From: Acanthamoeba sp. SK_2022b
Taxonomy: Eukaryota; Discosea; Longamoebia; Acanthamoebidae
Reading direction: 5' to 3'
Assembly (NCBI GenBank): GCA_027943245.1
Contig: JANDJZ010000042.1
Coordinates: 37,921 to 101,920, forward strand
Length of the DNA: 64,000 bases
The notes beneath the pieces were generated by a model that saw only the letters and a program-made list of their open reading frames with translations, was not told where the DNA came from and searched no databases. Within the stretch, counting starts at the first letter, position 1; each line of letters begins with the position of its first letter. The translations under genes and the position numbers were made by a program. Shown piece by piece: positions 10,005-23,371 of the stretch.

Positions 10005-11072
10005 TCACAAAAAGAGGTGGAGGGCAGTCGTCAGCCTGGATCCACTGCTGAGGGCACTGCTGCCGTGTCCGGGACTGGGAGAGGGCGATGATGGAGCGGA
10101 GGACGACGAGCTTACGCCTAGGGTGAGCGACGCCACAAGACCGCCCGAATACGAAGAAGACGCGTCAACGAATTGGACGTCCTCGAGCAGGCCGTACGAT
10201 GCGTTCTCGGTGTCTGTGTAGATTGAGTCCTCGTCCAGCTGCGTGCGAGTGTCAGGGTTGGTGTTGTAGGGCGAGAGCGAGTTGACCTCGTCGTTGAGTG
10301 AGTCGTTGAAGAAGAGTTGGCCTGTGTGAACAATCGTGCCGTTGACATAAACCTGTTCCCCCACCCACGGTTCGAATCAACCAGCCACTGGACAACTAGA
10401 ACTATCACCAACAAACCTTCAAGTGGATGTGCGTGTCGCGGTTCACGTAGTGACCGGGGAAGATGGTCTGGAAGGTGACCAGGCCGTCAGAATCAGCATA
10501 CTGGATGCCACGGAGGAAGGTGCTGTTGTCCGTGGTCGGCGACGCGTTGGAGAGGCCGCCTGCGCCAGCGGCTGTGTAGTGGCTGTATATGCCAAGGGCA
10601 TCGCAGTGCCAGATGAGAACAGAGGCGTTATAGATGGGCGAGCAGTCGCTGACGTTGACGACGGTCAGCTTTAGCGTCAGCGGCACGCCTGCTTTTCCTT
10701 CTCTGCCCGACGAATGGATGCACATCAGTGGTGTGTTTTACAAACCACAGTTCAAAACAGGGTGGATATTAGCGTACGTGATATTGGAGCGGACAGTTGT
10801 GTTCCAGTAGTAGGGACCCTCGGTCTCTTCGGGTTGGAGCAGGCATGCGCTCTCGGCACGCTTGCATGTGGAGATGTAGCGGGCAACAAACCCAGACTTG
10901 GCTGCAGTGCGAGTCACGTCAAGTTCAGGGTCAGTCAAGAGGTCACAGAGGTTACAGAGAACGAGATATCGGTGCGACACATACGAGCGCGATGAGCCTC
11001 AACGTAGGTTGACAACATGAGGCATAGCAGAGCCAAGGTCATAAGACATAGCAGAGGGTCAAGTCGCGCCAT
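10005..11072 (-). CDS. Secreted intradiol ring-cleavage dioxygenase-like protein
   Basis: Four exons (11072-10985, 10901-10778, 10702-10417, 10352-10005) give 281 residues. An N-terminal signal peptide (LLCLMTLALLCLMLSTYVEA) precedes the intradiol motifs EETEGPYYW, AGVPLTLKLTV, DCSPIYNASVLIWHCDA, then RGIQYADSDGLVTFQTIFPG and HTGQLFF. Candidate iron ligands of the family are present: a Tyr in GIYSHY, a Tyr in PGHY, and the HIH pair. Bacterial relatives cleave catechols; secreted eukaryotic members have uncertain substrates. The C-terminus is a Ser/Pro-rich linker ending in LTTALHLFL, which could be a weak GPI or membrane signal. Extracellular or surface location is inferred. Confidence 0.85.
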
Positions 11073-11404
11073 TATGGCAAGGTTGGTTGCAGATGAGGTT
11101 TGGGGTGTTGGCGTTTACTTTTGTCGTATGGGTTGTGGATGAAGAGAGGGAAATGCAGCACCAACTTATCTACCTCACCTGCGGGGTTCTTCCCGTAAGT
11201 GGTCCAACTGACGGTTGTGGGCATCACCTCGGCCAGAGGCCCACTCGCCCGCAGGCGTGTTCTTAACATAAAAGGAAAGTCACAAAATTACCCCAAAAAA
11301 ACTCCAACGAACCCGCCCAATCGGCTGCTCGCCTGGAAGTTTTCAACGTGCCCGCAGGAGTTGTTGTACTCAGATACCACAAGCACCGGCCAATTGGGCA
11401 TTGG
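11073..11404. other. Intergenic, possible 3' exon of upstream minus-strand gene
   Basis: A minus-strand reading frame at 11269-11072 (with SWTTYGKNPAGEVDKL) could be an extra 3' exon of the 11405-12816 gene via the GTGAGT donor near 11411, but I see no conserved feature. Otherwise it is promoter for the 11072 gene. Confidence 0.3.
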
Positions 11405-12816
11405 CTACTTCCTGGACGACTCACATGTGAGCACAGCTTCAGATCTCATCTTGTGCATGGGCACGTCGTCGTACTTTTTCGGTTGCTTGCTGGTGGTTTC
11501 CTCTTGCTCTAGTTCGGTTCCCTTGGCCTGGAAGTAGAGCCGCTTCACCTCTCGAATACTACCAGATACACGAAGACCGCGAAGGCAAGGACATTCAGTC
11601 CTTGTCTCGCCAGGGTTTTGATGAAACGCGGGCAGGAGATTTGGGGGGTACAAGAGGGCGCGTTCATGTTTGTTATCGACCAAATAGGTCACGGAGCTCT
11701 TGACCTGCTTGCGCTCGGCGGCCTTGGTGTCGACGGTGATGGAGAAGGCCTGCGGGTCGTCCGCGTAGGTGGTCACCCGCTGCAGATCCGATATCGGGAA
11801 CGCCCACTACTCGGACCCGCAAAGAAAACAAACGCATGAGCAGCAAACGACGCCACTACCAAAACGCACAGTGTCACGCACACACGCACACGGAGAGGAA
11901 GGCTGACCTTGCACTTTTGTGGTTCAATCTTTCGGCCAACTACGCGGGCCTCGAAATTGTACACCTTTTTGTCGGTGAGCACAACGAACCGGATCTGCAG
12001 CTTGCCCTTTCTGTTGCGCTTGGTGAGGAACAAGTGGTTCTGGTAGAACTCAGTTGGTGGGATGCTCTCGATCTCGCCTGCCCACGACAAGTCAAGACCA
12101 TTTTTAAGCCAAGAGGCCGAAAAAAAGCAAAAATTATGAATAAGGCGGCAGGGAGGGCGAGCGTACACTCAAGGTAGGCTTGCCATGTGTCGATGAGATT
12201 GGTTCGCAGAACGAGAAATAGCTCATCCTTCTCGTCTGTAGAGCTGCAGATGAAGTCCCTCGGGATCAGGAAGTTCGACGCTGTCTCGCCAGCGCCCCAT
12301 CCCTTCACCTGCACGAGTGGCTTGGCCGAATGAGAACAGTCAAATACACCGCACACAACCGGCAATGATGAGGCGTGCCTTCTCCTTGGAGGCTTTGCTG
12401 TGGGCGGTCACGCTGATCAGGAAGACGCGGACGAGGTTCTTCTCGAGCCTGTGGACCGAATGGATCTCCTTGAAGTCCCATCGTCGCACCTCTGAGCCGC
12501 CATTCCCATCACCAGCGGTCACCTCGTAGAGCGCCTGGTCGCTCACCACAACACCAACGCTTTGCTCTGCGTTGGCTTAGTAATGAGCAATTGTCGTTGT
12601 GATTTAATAATATCTGTTATTTATATATTATTTATATTTATATTTATATTCTTATTTTATTCATCACCGAACCACGCTATTTCGGTTTATTCATTATTTA
12701 ATCATTGTGACTTCATGCCAGTGGATAGTACCCTGTCCCTTCCTGCGAACGGTGTGCTGGAGGATGAAGTGTTCGCCTTCGACCACCCCACCGGCCTGTT
12801 GCACCGCCTCCCACAT
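11405..12816 (-). CDS. Protein with two tandem PH/TH1-like domains
   Basis: Six exons (12816-12732, 12566-12355, 12308-12167, 12077-11908, 11806-11652, 11558-11405) splice in frame to 305 residues. Each half has the same plan: a charged strand pair, a short hydrophobic strand reading as a display line (GVVVSDQALYEV in the first, IRFVVLTDKKVYNF in the second), then a basic or acidic strand and a C-terminal helix (IDTWQAYLE; FIREVKRLYFQ). This pattern resembles the TH1/PH-like fold of class I myosin tails and related lipid-binding domains. Membrane binding is an inference; no motor or catalytic domain is present. The last residues are Lys/Gln-rich. The donor at 12354 (TGT|GTGCGG) was chosen to keep frame. 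Confidence 0.65.
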
Positions 12817-13229
12817 GGCTGAGTAATTACAGAGCAATAAAACCAAAAAGAAACGAAAAGAAACCTCACAGGCCAAGACGAAACAGAAGGCGGGCTGGTG
12901 GGTATGTAGTGGTTTCTTTATTGTAGAAGGATTGAGGATGGTAGATGAAGTGAAGAACAAGTGGGGGAGGGGAGCAAGAACAAACAGGATGGAGAGTGGT
13001 TGCAGGGAGAACGGGCGAGAGACGGAGAGATCGTCTGTCGTCGAGCCGAGGGGTTGGAGGGGGTTGAAAGTTGGTGGGGGTAGTTGTGTAGTGTTGAGAT
13101 CGAGATCGGAAGATCATGTGAGAGCAGACCAGAGCGAGGGGGTAGCGGTAGCAGTGGTGATGAAGAAGAAGCGAGCAAAGGGACGAAGTTACAGTGGGAG
13201 GGTAGATGAATATTCACACTTGCCCGCTC
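12817..13229 (-). other. Pyrimidine-rich 3' UTR of PTB
   Basis: On the minus strand this reads as a C/U-rich tail with many UCUC and CUUCUU words, and a poly(A) signal AATAAA at 12922-12917, about 310 nt after the PTB stop. The remaining bases to 12817 form the spacer before the next minus-strand gene. Confidence 0.6.
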
Positions 13230-14980
13230 TTACTGGTAGCCAGCGAAACCCTGGGCGAATCCCATCGAGGAGGCGCCGGCAGGGGCTTGAGCGTGCTGCG
13301 AGCCCTTGGAGAAGGTCACGCGCAGGTGGTGGTCGTGAAGCTGAGCGTTGTGCGTGTAGAGCAGCGCCTCGATACCCTCCGTGGTGGAGGCCATCTCAAC
13401 GTGACCCATACGCCTGTCCTTGCTGCATGTAGAAATGCACATTAGATTTATGTACAAAAGATGAATGAACAAAAGATTGTGCAAGTCTTGAAACAGGAGA
13501 GGGGGTGGGGCGTACGCGAAGAATCTGAAGGAGAGAACGCGACCGTACTGAGCAAAAAGGTTCTTGATGTCGTCTTCGGAGGCGGTGGCGGGGATGTTGG
13601 AGACGTGGAGAACAGAGCCGGGAGGGAAGATGTGCTGGAAGTTCTTGGAACCAGCGACCTTGAAGCGGTGAAGGGGCGAGCCGGTGTAATCTTTAGTGAG
13701 GTGGGCGCCCTCGGTGCCCTCGCGCGGCATCGCGATCGTGTTGTGCTTGGAAAAGTTGATCGTGAGGGTGCGGCCGAAGAGGGGGGCCTGGTTGAGGTTG
13801 GCCAGCGCAGTCTCGGCCTGCTGGGGAGTGGCGAACTGGACGAGAGCTGTGTCGGTCTTGTTGTACAAAATCTTGACCCGGAGAACATCGCCGTAGACGC
13901 CAAAGAGGGTGAAGAGGACGTCGGGCGTCACGCGCTCAGCCTCGAGGCCGTTGACGATGAGGACCGAGGGGCCCATGCCCATCGCCATTCCGACGCCGCC
14001 CTGCTTTTGGCCGTAGCCAAAGGCAGCGGGGCTGACGTGGTAGCCGCCGTAGGAGGCATCGGGGAAGAGACCAAGACCGAGGGGGTTGAGGGCTCCTCCG
14101 AATTGGCCGACAGCGGGGCCGGCAGCATCACCGGAGGGGAGATTGTTGTTGGTGAAGTCGCGGCTCTTGTCGTTGTTGTACTTGACGTTGAGCGAGGGGA
14201 GGTTGGAGTACTGGATGCGGAGGGTGCAGCAGCCGCTGTAAATGTTCTGGCCATCGAGGGCCTGCTTGGCGGCTTGGGCCTGATTCTTGTCGCCCATCTG
14301 GATGAGGGCCTGGAAGCCCTTCTTCGAGAAGATGACGATCTTGTGGATGGCGCCGTACTTGGAAAAGACCTGATGGAGGATGTCGATCGTGACAGGATAG
14401 ACGAGATTGGTTACTGTAACGAGCAGGATGTGATTCGACTGCTCATCGCCAGTGGCCGTGTTCACCGCCTGATGCTGCGAGTATTGGAAGTAGACGGGCT
14501 TGCCTCGGATGTTGACCTGGGCCTGCGAGTAGCACTGCACGAGCGCGCTCGCGCTCTGCACATCCTGCATCTGCACGAAGCCCTGGGTCTTGCCCTTGAG
14601 CAGCAGCACCTTCTCGACGCGACCGAAGGGGCAAGCGATCGTCACCAGCTCCTGCTCGGTGCAATCCATCGGCAGATTGCGCACATGCAGAACCGATGAG
14701 GGGCCAGACGGCGGCTCCGACTTAGGCTTCTTACGCAGGCTCTGCTCGGCACTTCCATCGTAGTTGAACTGGTCCTGAGTTCTTTTGTTTTGAGAAAGGT
14801 CGCCAGAGAAGCTTTGATGAGGAAAGGGAGAAAGGAATAAGATCGGCAGAAGAAGGCAGAATCACGGGGAGGGGAAGAGGGAATGAAATGATAGCTGAAA
14901 AAAGTGGAAGAGATGGAGAGAAATTATGCTACAGACAGGGCGATGAACGAAAGGGCTGAGGAGTAGTACTCGTTGATCAT
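13230..14980 (-). CDS. PTB: Polypyrimidine tract-binding protein (four RRMs)
   Basis: Exons 14980-14933, 14774-13516 and 13422-13230 give 499 residues, the usual PTB length. Four RRMs are visible: RRM1 from VLHVRNLPMDCTEQELV, RRM2 from HILLVTVTNLVYPVTID, RRM3 from PSVLIVNGLEAERVTPD, RRM4 from GSVLHVSNIPATASEDD to HHLRVTFSKG. It is a nuclear RNA-binding protein that represses splice sites by binding CU-rich RNA. Intron 1 and the 3' UTR are themselves CU-rich, suggesting self-regulation. The short first exon (MINEYYSSALSFIALS) is the least certain part. It is divergent from the Dicer gene, with 385 bp between start codons. A 412-residue plus-strand ORF over it is a shadow. Confidence 0.92.
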
Positions 14981-15365
14981 TTTAGCGAGATTGGGAGATC
15001 GAGCGTTGATAGACGAACGGGAAGGTAGAATAAGAGCTAAAGAGGTAGATCGAGCGGAGAAAGATGAGGGGGTCGGTAGAGAGCCGAAGATCGAGCGAAG
15101 ATGGGAGCTAAGGGGAGGAAGATGGGGACAGCAGCCGAAGGGGGGGACGAAGCAGTGCGGACGCGGGAAAAAAGTAAAAATGTTGTGATTCGATAGGCAG
15201 AAAAGTCCGTTACGTTCTTCGGCCATTGGTGCTGGCAATTTCGCCCCCTTTTCCGAAGATAACTTGTGAAAGAAAATGTCTGGAAGAAAAGAAAAAATCG
15301 AAAGAAACAAAAAGCCAAGATAATAATAAATAACAAAATATATATTAAAATATTCAGGCTGCGAG
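14981..15365. other. Shared divergent promoter region of PTB and Dicer
   Basis: No gene. A purine-rich plus-strand segment is followed by an AT-rich stretch at 15290-15355 just before the Dicer start. No clear TATA box was identified. Confidence 0.45.
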
Positions 15366-19749
<4,384 letters not shown>

Positions 19750-20065
19750 TGCCAACCGGGTCTCTCGCCAAGAAGCCGAGCATCAGAAGATCATGAAGCA
19801 ACTAAACGGAAAAATAAAATGCCACACACGTTCCATTGTAACAAAGATGCAAAAGCGCGTGGCACTTGCGCTTTTTAGGCGTCATCACAACAGTGCGATC
19901 CCTCTAAATCCAGGAATGTGGGACTGGAGGACAACGTGGGCGATCGCCAGCACTCGTGCTCCTTGTTGCGCTTGGGGTGCAAGGCTGAGTTGTGATCATC
20001 GTTTATCTACACCAACCAAAGGACCAGATGACCAAAGTACAAGCGAGCCGTCCGGACGGGAGGAT
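19750..20065. other. Convergent 3' flanks of Dicer and TAF9
   Basis: No gene. AATAAA at about 19811 is a likely poly(A) signal for the Dicer transcript. Confidence 0.45.
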
Positions 20066-20986
20066 TCATGAAGAAGAACTCGATGATAGCGATAAAGACG
20101 AAGAAGAAGAAGATGAGGCAGAAGGAGAAGAAGAGGTTGATGCGTGATCCACTTTGCTCGAAGCATCGGAAGGTGGCGCGACGGCCAACGATGGTGATGA
20201 TGACGATGAAGAAGACGAAGAAGAGGAATGTGGAGAAGAGGAAACAGACGCGGACCGCTGTGGCCAGTCCCACTCGAGCGGCCTCACTCGGAACTGGGGT
20301 GGTGGGAGCACGACGGCCGACATCGTGGCCGGCAGGGGAGCGGGGATAGAGAAAGACGAAGCAGAGGAGGGGGACTTGAGAGGGGAGCGAAGAGGAGGGA
20401 AGGGCAGCGGGATGACGTTCTTGGTGTGGGCGAGCTCGATGAGGAACTCGCGAGGCGGCGGCTGTGTGAAGGAGTAGTTGACGCGCGACTGAATGGCCAG
20501 GCGGACGTCGTCGAGGTCGAGCACGGGGGCCTTGCCGGCGTGGTTGGCGTAGATGGCTGCGTCCTCGAGCACCTCGCGCACGTACCTGTGCATGAACTCG
20601 AGCAGCTGTGGGATGACCCTGCCCTCGACCTCATCTATCCCCATCGACTTGAGAATCTGCGCGATGATCTTGGCATCGTTGGGAAGATCGCCAGATTTCA
20701 TCACTTCGTCCATAAGCTGGCTGTGATTGTGTTGATGAGCGCTCCCATTTGCATGGACGGCAGCCTTTCGCTTGGATGCCGCCGCAGTAGATGTCGAAGG
20801 CGTGTGGAGAGTCGAAGAGGGTGAAGATGAGGAAAGAGGAAGAGGAGGGGGGAGTGCATTTTTGCCGAGAGTGTTCGATTTCGATGCTGGATCAGGCGCC
20901 GCAGAAGAAATGTCGGAAGCCATCTTTGTTGCCGTTCCATTCATGGCTGCCCCAATAAAATCGCATGCGACTTTGGCCGAAATCAA
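20066..20986 (-). CDS. TAF9: TFIID/SAGA subunit TAF9
   Basis: This is an intronless frame of up to 306 residues. The H3-like histone fold is unmistakable: [36 protein letters not shown], then [20 protein letters not shown] with [19 protein letters not shown]. It pairs with TAF6 in the general transcription factor TFIID and in SAGA. The N-terminus has three in-frame Met codons (20986, near 20947 and near 20926). The third, [12 protein letters not shown], is also plausible because the first would leave only 137 bp to the divergent RRP41 start. The C-terminal third is Ser-rich low complexity with no known domain. There is no intron, unlike its neighbours. Confidence 0.9.
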   Translation of the reverse strand: MISAKVACDFIGAAMNGTATKMASDISSAAPDPASKSNTLGKNALPPPLPLSSSSPSSTLHTPSTSTAAASKRKAAVHANGSAHQHNHSQLMDEVMKSGDLPNDAKIIAQILKSMGIDEVEGRVIPQLLEFMHRYVREVLEDAAIYANHAGKAPVLDLDDVRLAIQSRVNYSFTQPPPREFLIELAHTKNVIPLPFPPLRSPLKSPSSASSFSIPAPLPATMSAVVLPPPQFRVRPLEWDWPQRSASVSSSPHSSSSSSSSSSSPSLAVAPPSDASSKVDHASTSSSPSASSSSSSSLSLSSSSSS

Positions 20987-21123
20987 CGCTACTTACGATC
21001 GCCGTGGGCCGCGTCTCTCAATCAAGCCAATTTTTCCTTTGGCGCCAAGCCGCCAGGGAAAAGAATAGAGAAAAGCAGAACGAAGAGGACACAACATTCA
21101 ACAGGCAGTGCGAGAGGAGGAAG

Positions 21124-22283
21124 ATGTCCAAGTTCGAATTCGTGTCGCCCGAGGGGCTGCGTATGGATGGCCGACGACCAGGCGAGCTGCGTCGGATTGA
21201 AGCCAAAATGGGCGTGGTGAGCAAGGCAGATGGCTCCGCGCTCTTCCGGCAGGGCAACACACAGGTCTTAGCTTCAATTTACGGACCAAGGGAGGTATGC
21301 ACGCCTTAATCTTAAGTACTTCAGTTCGATTCGTCCTAATCTCTCCCATTTTTTTCAGCCTGAGGAAAAATCGCGGACATTGCACGATCGTGCCATCATA
21401 CAGTGCGAGTACAGCATCGTACGTGCAGTCTTTGCCTCACCCGCTCCGTCCTGTAGAGCTTGCATATTGGTTGTGAGACCTCATTCTGTCTCTCTGGCTT
21501 TAGGCCGGCTTTGCCAGCGGTGAGCGAAAGAGCAAGAAGACAGACAAGTACGTGTTTGCTGTTCTTTTTCCTTGCCTCTTGTTCATCGTGCAAGGGGGCT
21601 CATGGGCTTCCCTCTTCTGATATCAGAAAAACGGTCGAGCTGGGGATGCTGATTCGACAGACCTTCGAGTCCGTGGTGATGACCTCCCTCTTCCCTCGCT
21701 CTCAGATCGACATCTACATTCAGGTCCTTCAGTCGGATGGCGGTAGGTGTCCAGATCACTTCACGCTTGGCTCCGTCTCGCTGCTACATGCATGTCTTGT
21801 CGAGTAGCAGACGAAGTAGCACGAATGACTCACCTTTTGCCTGCGTCTCTTGGTTGCCCAGGCGCGGTGAGCGCGGCGATCAACGCCACTACGCTGGCCA
21901 TGATAGATGCCGGTGTGCCCATGCGCGACTTCATCACGTCCTGCTCGGCCGCCTTCATCTCTGGCACTCCTCTCCTTGGTACTCTCAGTCGGTTCTTTCC
22001 TCTTGTCTCTGCTACCATCGCCAGCTCACCCCTCCCTCCCTACCCCGTAGACCCCAACTTTGTGGAGAACACGGCAGGCGGGCCGGAGCTGATGGTGGCG
22101 ATCGAGCCCAAGAGCCAGTTGGTGGTGTCGATGGAGATGGAGAGCAAACTGCCCATGGAGATGTACGAACGGGTGGCTAAGCTGGCCATCGACGGCAGCA
22201 ACCTCATCTACCGAGTGCTCACAGACGAGGTGCGCGACTACACGCTCCAGCTGTACCAGGCCAGATCTGGCATCGGCGCTTGA
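21124..22283 (+). CDS. RRP41: Exosome core subunit RRP41 (EXOSC4)
   Basis: Six exons (21124-21294, 21359-21418, 21504-21547, 21627-21742, 21862-21978, 22051-22283) give 246 residues, the normal size. It is an RNase PH-fold subunit of the six-member exosome ring that degrades and trims RNA in nucleus and cytoplasm. Motifs: MSKFEFVSPEGLRMDGRR at the start, LFRQGNTQVLASIYGPRE, IDIYIQVLQSDGG, and a C-terminal helix ending in YTLQLYQARS. All splice phases close. Whether the active site is lost, as in yeast and human, was not judged. It is head-to-head with TAF9. Confidence 0.95.
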
Positions 22284-22394
22284 GGCCGCTATTGCACAAG
22301 AACACACACAAAAAGATGCATCTACCATCGAACGCAACGTGCTCGTCGAACGTGTCGCTACGTTTATGTACAGAGACTGCTTGAAAAGTATCAG

Positions 22395-23024
22395 TCAGGT
22401 CAGGCGAAAGATCTTGAGCGTCCTTTCCATGAGACCCTCTGTCGTCTGCTGGACCTTGGTGTCGAGAGCCTCGATCTCTTGCGTCTGCTTCTCCAACTCG
22501 CCGCCCATGTCCATGCCCAGCTGGCGCAACCGTTCGATCCTCTCGTCCATTTGGTCGAGGTGTGCGTCAGTCTCTTCCCAGAACCTCTTAGCCTCAGGAT
22601 CAACGAAGAGGGAGCTGATGGAAGCTGTGCTCGCTGGGGGAGCAGAAGTAGGACGCGACCTGGCGGCAGCGCTTGCTCCAGTTCGCGGTTCGATAGGTCG
22701 TGAAGACGACGAGGAAGAGGTGGTGGTGGTTGTTGCGTACGCTGGCCCGGGCGCCGCGATCTTGTTGTAGAGAGCACCGAACCACGATCCCATTCCGCGC
22801 AGGAGACGATCGCTCTCTTTCATGTGCCCATCCATGGCGTCCAGACGCTGGCTTGCACGTCGCAACTGCTCGCCCTGTCGATCGAGCTCGACCATCGTGT
22901 CCACCCCCGTAGCCAAAGAGTTGTCAAGCATTTGGAGAGATCTCGGAGCCAACAATGCCAAGTATTTGGGACCTTTGGCCCGCTTCGTTTTTTCGGTTGC
23001 CAGGTTCAGCCAAAAGAGAAGCAA
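22395..23024 (-). CDS. Qbc-SNARE (SNAP-25/SNAP-29-like)
   Basis: The frame holds two SNARE helices. The Qb helix runs around LATGVDTMVELDRQGEQLRR and the Qc helix around EETDAHLDQMDERIERLRQL to QTTEGLMERTLKIF. A Gln is present near the expected zero layer in each. The linker is Ser/Thr/Pro-rich and has no Cys cluster, so it is more like the unpalmitoylated SNAP-29/SNAP-47 type than SNAP-25. It acts in membrane fusion. The true N-terminus is not settled: the Met at 23024 opens a poorly conserved stretch, and an upstream exon is likely because the start of the Qb helix looks incomplete. Confidence 0.72.
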   Translation of the reverse strand: MLLFWLNLATEKTKRAKGPKYLALLAPRSLQMLDNSLATGVDTMVELDRQGEQLRRASQRLDAMDGHMKESDRLLRGMGSWFGALYNKIAAPGPAYATTTTTSSSSSSRPIEPRTGASAAARSRPTSAPPASTASISSLFVDPEAKRFWEETDAHLDQMDERIERLRQLGMDMGGELEKQTQEIEALDTKVQQTTEGLMERTLKIFRLT

Positions 23025-23371
23025 GAAGCACGTTCAAAAGCGAGAGAAGTGGGGGCTGTGGCTTTTGTTTTACTGGCAAGTAAGCTGGACTTTTTCTGCG
23101 GTTCTCGATAGCACATTATCCAGGCATATCGGGAATATGACCATAACTTGTTTTTTCTTGCTCGGGCGATTGGCCGCTGGTTCGCCTCTGTGCAGCGAAG
23201 CGGGGGAGAAACGGCACGAGAGAGTGTGCGTCTGCCGCCGTACGAGGAAAAGAGGAGAGCGCGGAGGAAGCAAAGGGGAACCCTACAGCACCACCTGCGC
23301 AAAGAGGAACAGCACGCCCAGGCGTCTCCGGAAGCAATACAGACACCGCGATCGCCCCGGTCCATTCTACA

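Noticed and set aside
13461..14699. 412-residue plus-strand ORF opposite PTB
   Set aside because: It is the antisense shadow of the long PTB exon in a GC-rich genome. The minus-strand product is a clear four-RRM protein; the plus-strand product has no recognisable domain.
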